From an uncultured bacterium (GTDB taxonomy: Bacteria; Bacteroidota; Bacteroidia; Bacteroidales; Muribaculaceae): DNA of 12,805 bases. The notes beneath the pieces are model-generated. The model saw nothing but the letters and a program-made list of their open reading frames with translations. It was not told the DNA's origin and did no database searches. Location of the stretch: the NCBI GenBank assembly GCA_946184715.1, contig CAMHGU010000038.1:1-12805 (forward strand). Direction: 5' to 3'. Positions 10,425 to 12,805 of the stretch are shown one piece after another. Within the stretch, counting starts at the first letter, position 1. Each line of letters begins with the position of its first letter. A program made the translations under genes and the position numbers.

Positions 10425-12805
10425 ATGAAACGACTTACACGATGGGCAATAGCTGCTGTGGCGGCCATTGCCGCTATGTCGCCCGTTGGGGCATCAGCCC
10501 AGCTTGGCGCGGTGAAGAGCTATCGCGCCTACGGCTCGGAGGCGACGTTTGAGACTCAAACCGGGCGCTTGACGCTTACCGCCTATGGCGACAGCATCAT
10601 CAGGGTGCTGCCGCAGCTCGATGTGGCGCTGCAACCCAAAGCCTCGGCCAGCGTGGTGCGCCACCCCGCGGGCATCATCGAGGTGACCGATGCCGGCGAC
10701 TTCTACGAAGCGCGCTGCGGCGCCCTCACCGCGCGTGTCGATAAGATGACCGCGATGGTGACCTTCGTGGCCGACGGACGCACGCTCCTCGCCGAGAACG
10801 AGGCTGTGAAGCTGCGCGGCGCCGACAAGGTGTACTCCTTTGCCAACGATGGCCGTGCCGCTATCTATGGCGCTGGTGAGCGCGGGCATAAGCTCAACCT
10901 CCAGGGCGACACCCTGATAATGTTCAACAAGCAGAACTACGGCTACGGCCTCGACGGCCGCGAGCGCCAGATGAACATCACGATGCCCTATTTCGTATCC
11001 ACCGACGGCTACTCGGTGTTCTTCGACGACTACTCTATGTCGGAGCTTACGCTCGGCAACCCCATCGAGTATGTGACCCACATCAAGCAGCCGGTGGCCT
11101 ACTACGTGATGCTCGGCAGTCGCGACAACCTCAGCGACGCCACGGCCCGCTTCACCTCGCTCGTGGGACGCCAGGAGCTCCCGCCGTTCTGGTCGCTCGG
11201 CTACATTATGAGCCGCTACGGCTACGTGAGCGCCGCCGCCGCCGATGCCGCCATCGACTCGCTCAAGACGGCCGGTTACCCCTGCGACGGCATCGTGCTC
11301 GACCTCTACTGGTACGGCACCGAGACTGATATGGGACGCTTCGAGTGGGATAAGAAGAAATGGCCTGAGCCGGAGAAGATGCTCGCCCGCTGGAAAGAGA
11401 AGGGCATAAAGTGCGTCACCATCTCGCAGCCGTATCTCAATAAGATAGGCGCTATCGACAACTACAACGACCTGGCCTCGCGCGGTATGCTCGCTATCGA
11501 CTCGCTGGGCAAGGTGCACGACGTGCACACGTGGGTGGGCGATGCCGGTATGCTCGATGTCACCAACGCCGCCACGCGCCAGTGGATGTGGGAACGCTAC
11601 CGCCGGAGCCTCGACCAGGGCGTGGCTGCCCTCTGGGGCGACCTCGGCGAGCCTGAGGTGCATCCGCTCTCCATTCGCCACTCCAATGGCGAGACGGCTG
11701 CCGAGTACCACAACCGCTACGGCAACGACTGGTGCAACATCATCTTCAGCGGCACCAAGACCTATAGGCCCAACACCCGCCAGATGCTCCTGATGCGTGG
11801 CGGCACCGCCGGCCTCCAGCGCTACTCCGTATTCCCCTGGTCGACCGACGTCGGCCGCTCCTGGGGCGGTATGGTGGTTCAGGTCCCCATTATGATTAAT
11901 TCGGCTCTCTCGGGACTGGGATATATGTCGAGCGACGTCGGCGGTTTCGCCGTCGACCCGGCCAACCCCGTCGATGCCGAGCTTTACGCCCGCTGGCTCG
12001 AAATGGGCCTCTTTATCCCCACGATGCGCACTCATAGCACCGTCAAGGCTGAGCCTTACAACTATCCCGAATATGCCGACCTCTTCCTGCATCTGGTCAA
12101 GGAGCGCTACGCCTGGCTGCCTTATAACTACACCCTCGCTGCTACTCTCACCATCAACGGCACGCCCTTTGTGCGCCCGATGAACTACTTCGACGCGCAA
12201 AACCGCCAGCTCGCCGACGTGGCCGACCAGTACTACTGGGGCGACAACGTAATCGTTGCTCCCGTGATGAAGAAGGGGGCCGTAAGGCGCTCGGTGGTGG
12301 TGCCCGAAGGGAAATGGTACGACTATAACCGCCCGAATGTGGCCTACACCGGTCCCGCCACCATCAACTACGAGGCACCCGTGGGCACGCTGCCGCTGCT
12401 CGTCAAGGCCGGCTCTTTCCTCCCCCGCGCCGACTACGCTATGAACAGCACCGACGACTACGACCCCTCGCGCTACACCGTGCATTTCTATCCCGCCTCG
12501 GGCAATTCGGCCTACCAGCTTTATGAGGACAACCGCCAAGCTGCCGATGCCATCACCGCCGGCAACTTCGTCATCGTCAACTTTATGGCCGATAACGCCA
12601 CCGATGCTCTCAAACTCACCACGAGTCTCAGCGGCGAAGGATATGCCGGGATGCCCACCGAGCGCGTCATCACCTATGTGGTGCACGACATCGACGCGCC
12701 CCGCCAGGTGAAGATCGACCGCAAGAAGGTGCAGCAGCCTAAAGACGGACAGCTCGCCGCCGGCACCTACCTCTACGATGCCGCCGCGCGCACCCTCCGC
12801 GTGTG
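10425..12805 (+). CDS. GH31 family alpha-glucosidase-like enzyme (3' end just outside)
   Basis: Open from an ATG at 10425 to the window end: 793 complete codons plus TG, the first two bases of the next codon. The final residues (Y-L-Y-D-A-A-A-R-T-L-R-V) look like the last strand of a GH31 C-terminal domain, so only a few codons or just a TGA are missing. Residues 1-25 are a signal peptide ending A-S-A. An N-terminal beta-sandwich precedes a TIM barrel from about P-P-F-W-S-L-G (253-259), with V-L-D-L-Y-W-Y-G (291-298). W-G-D-L-G-E (404-409) holds the predicted nucleophile Asp406, P-W-S-T-D-V (471-476) the predicted acid/base Asp475, and S-D-V-G-G-F follows near 500. The family hydrolyses or transfers alpha-glycosyl residues, usually alpha-glucose or alpha-xylose. 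The W-G-D-L-G-E form, rather than W-x-D-M-N-E, and the 69-residue spacing recall the alpha-transglucosylase Agd31B subgroup; this is from memory and unconfirmed. The gene begins 26 nt after ribE with no promoter between, so the two may be co-transcribed. Confidence 0.93.
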   Translation, partial: MKRLTRWAIAAVAAIAAMSPVGASAQLGAVKSYRAYGSEATFETQTGRLTLTAYGDSIIRVLPQLDVALQPKASASVVRHPAGIIEVTDAGDFYEARCGALTARVDKMTAMVTFVADGRTLLAENEAVKLRGADKVYSFANDGRAAIYGAGERGHKLNLQGDTLIMFNKQNYGYGLDGRERQMNITMPYFVSTDGYSVFFDDYSMSELTLGNPIEYVTHIKQPVAYYVMLGSRDNLSDATARFTSLVGRQELPPFWSLGYIMSRYGYVSAAAADAAIDSLKTAGYPCDGIVLDLYWYGTETDMGRFEWDKKKWPEPEKMLARWKEKGIKCVTISQPYLNKIGAIDNYNDLASRGMLAIDSLGKVHDVHTWVGDAGMLDVTNAATRQWMWERYRRSLDQGVAALWGDLGEPEVHPLSIRHSNGETAAEYHNRYGNDWCNIIFSGTKTYRPNTRQMLLMRGGTAGLQRYSVFPWSTDVGRSWGGMVVQVPIMINSALSGLGYMSSDVGGFAVDPANPVDAELYARWLEMGLFIPTMRTHSTVKAEPYNYPEYADLFLHLVKERYAWLPYNYTLAATLTINGTPFVRPMNYFDAQNRQLADVADQYYWGDNVIVAPVMKKGAVRRSVVVPEGKWYDYNRPNVAYTGPATINYEAPVGTLPLLVKAGSFLPRADYAMNSTDDYDPSRYTVHFYPASGNSAYQLYEDNRQAADAITAGNFVIVNFMADNATDALKLTTSLSGEGYAGMPTERVITYVVHDIDAPRQVKIDRKKVQQPKDGQLAAGTYLYDAAARTLRV

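Noticed and set aside
10494..12686. 730-residue open frame on the minus strand opposite the GH31 gene
   Set aside because: It is a shadow of GC-rich codon use. The plus frame shows signal peptide, TIM-barrel and both catalytic motifs of GH31; the antisense translation is low-complexity, rich in H, G, V and A with no domain logic.

Overview
The window looks like chromosomal DNA from a high-GC gut member of the Bacteroidales, probably Muribaculaceae-like. The evidence is the Bacteroidota-type promoter elements (TAnnTTTG -7 boxes at 2065, 8891, 9446 and 9734, one with a perfect TTTG 20 bp upstream), a SusE/SusF-like repeat protein with a Bacteroidales-type C-terminal sorting-like domain, CD225/DUF2752 membrane proteins, and a TPR protein paired with an outer-membrane barrel. 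I see no tRNA, rRNA, CRISPR array, transposase or phage gene.

Layout. 1-1041 (+) is the 3' end of a secreted protein made of near-identical 119-residue repeats, closed by a strong hairpin terminator (1076-1112). 1224-1931 (+) is a membrane-anchored SIMPL-domain protein, followed 18 nt after its stop by an unusual 9-nt-periodic palindromic array (1950-2003). 2112-3269 (+) is a two-gene unit: a GYF_2-linker-CD225 protein and a DUF2752 protein. It ends tail-to-tail, with a 10-nt overlap, against a minus-strand three-gene operon. Read in its own direction, that operon is a 1006-residue exported TPR protein (8846-5826), an outer-membrane beta-barrel (5829-4093, ATGA overlap) and a lipoprotein (4087-3260, 5-nt gap). 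It starts at a promoter packed against the terminator of the next upstream gene.

9030-9419 (-) is a small exported 3D/double-psi-barrel protein with its own clear promoter. A second 9-nt-periodic array (8942-9022) lies between its stop and its terminator. The 370-nt divergent spacer 9420-9789 holds that promoter, a twin inverted-repeat motif (TTTACT-N6-AGTAAA, twice, 33 bp apart) and the promoter of riboflavin synthase (9790-10398, +). A GH31 alpha-glucosidase-like enzyme (10425 to the window end, +) begins 26 nt after riboflavin synthase and lacks only its last codons.

Most of the proteins are predicted to act in the envelope: surface glycan binding, inner-membrane proteins, an outer-membrane TPR/barrel/lipoprotein set, a periplasmic 3D protein and a secreted glycosidase. 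Riboflavin synthase is the only clear cytoplasmic metabolic enzyme. The least explained features are the two 9-nt-phased arrays, which share a register, a 3'-UTR position and a flanking CCGGCG box, and the twin dyads upstream of riboflavin synthase. The TPR-barrel-lipoprotein operon is the best candidate for an uncharacterised protein system.
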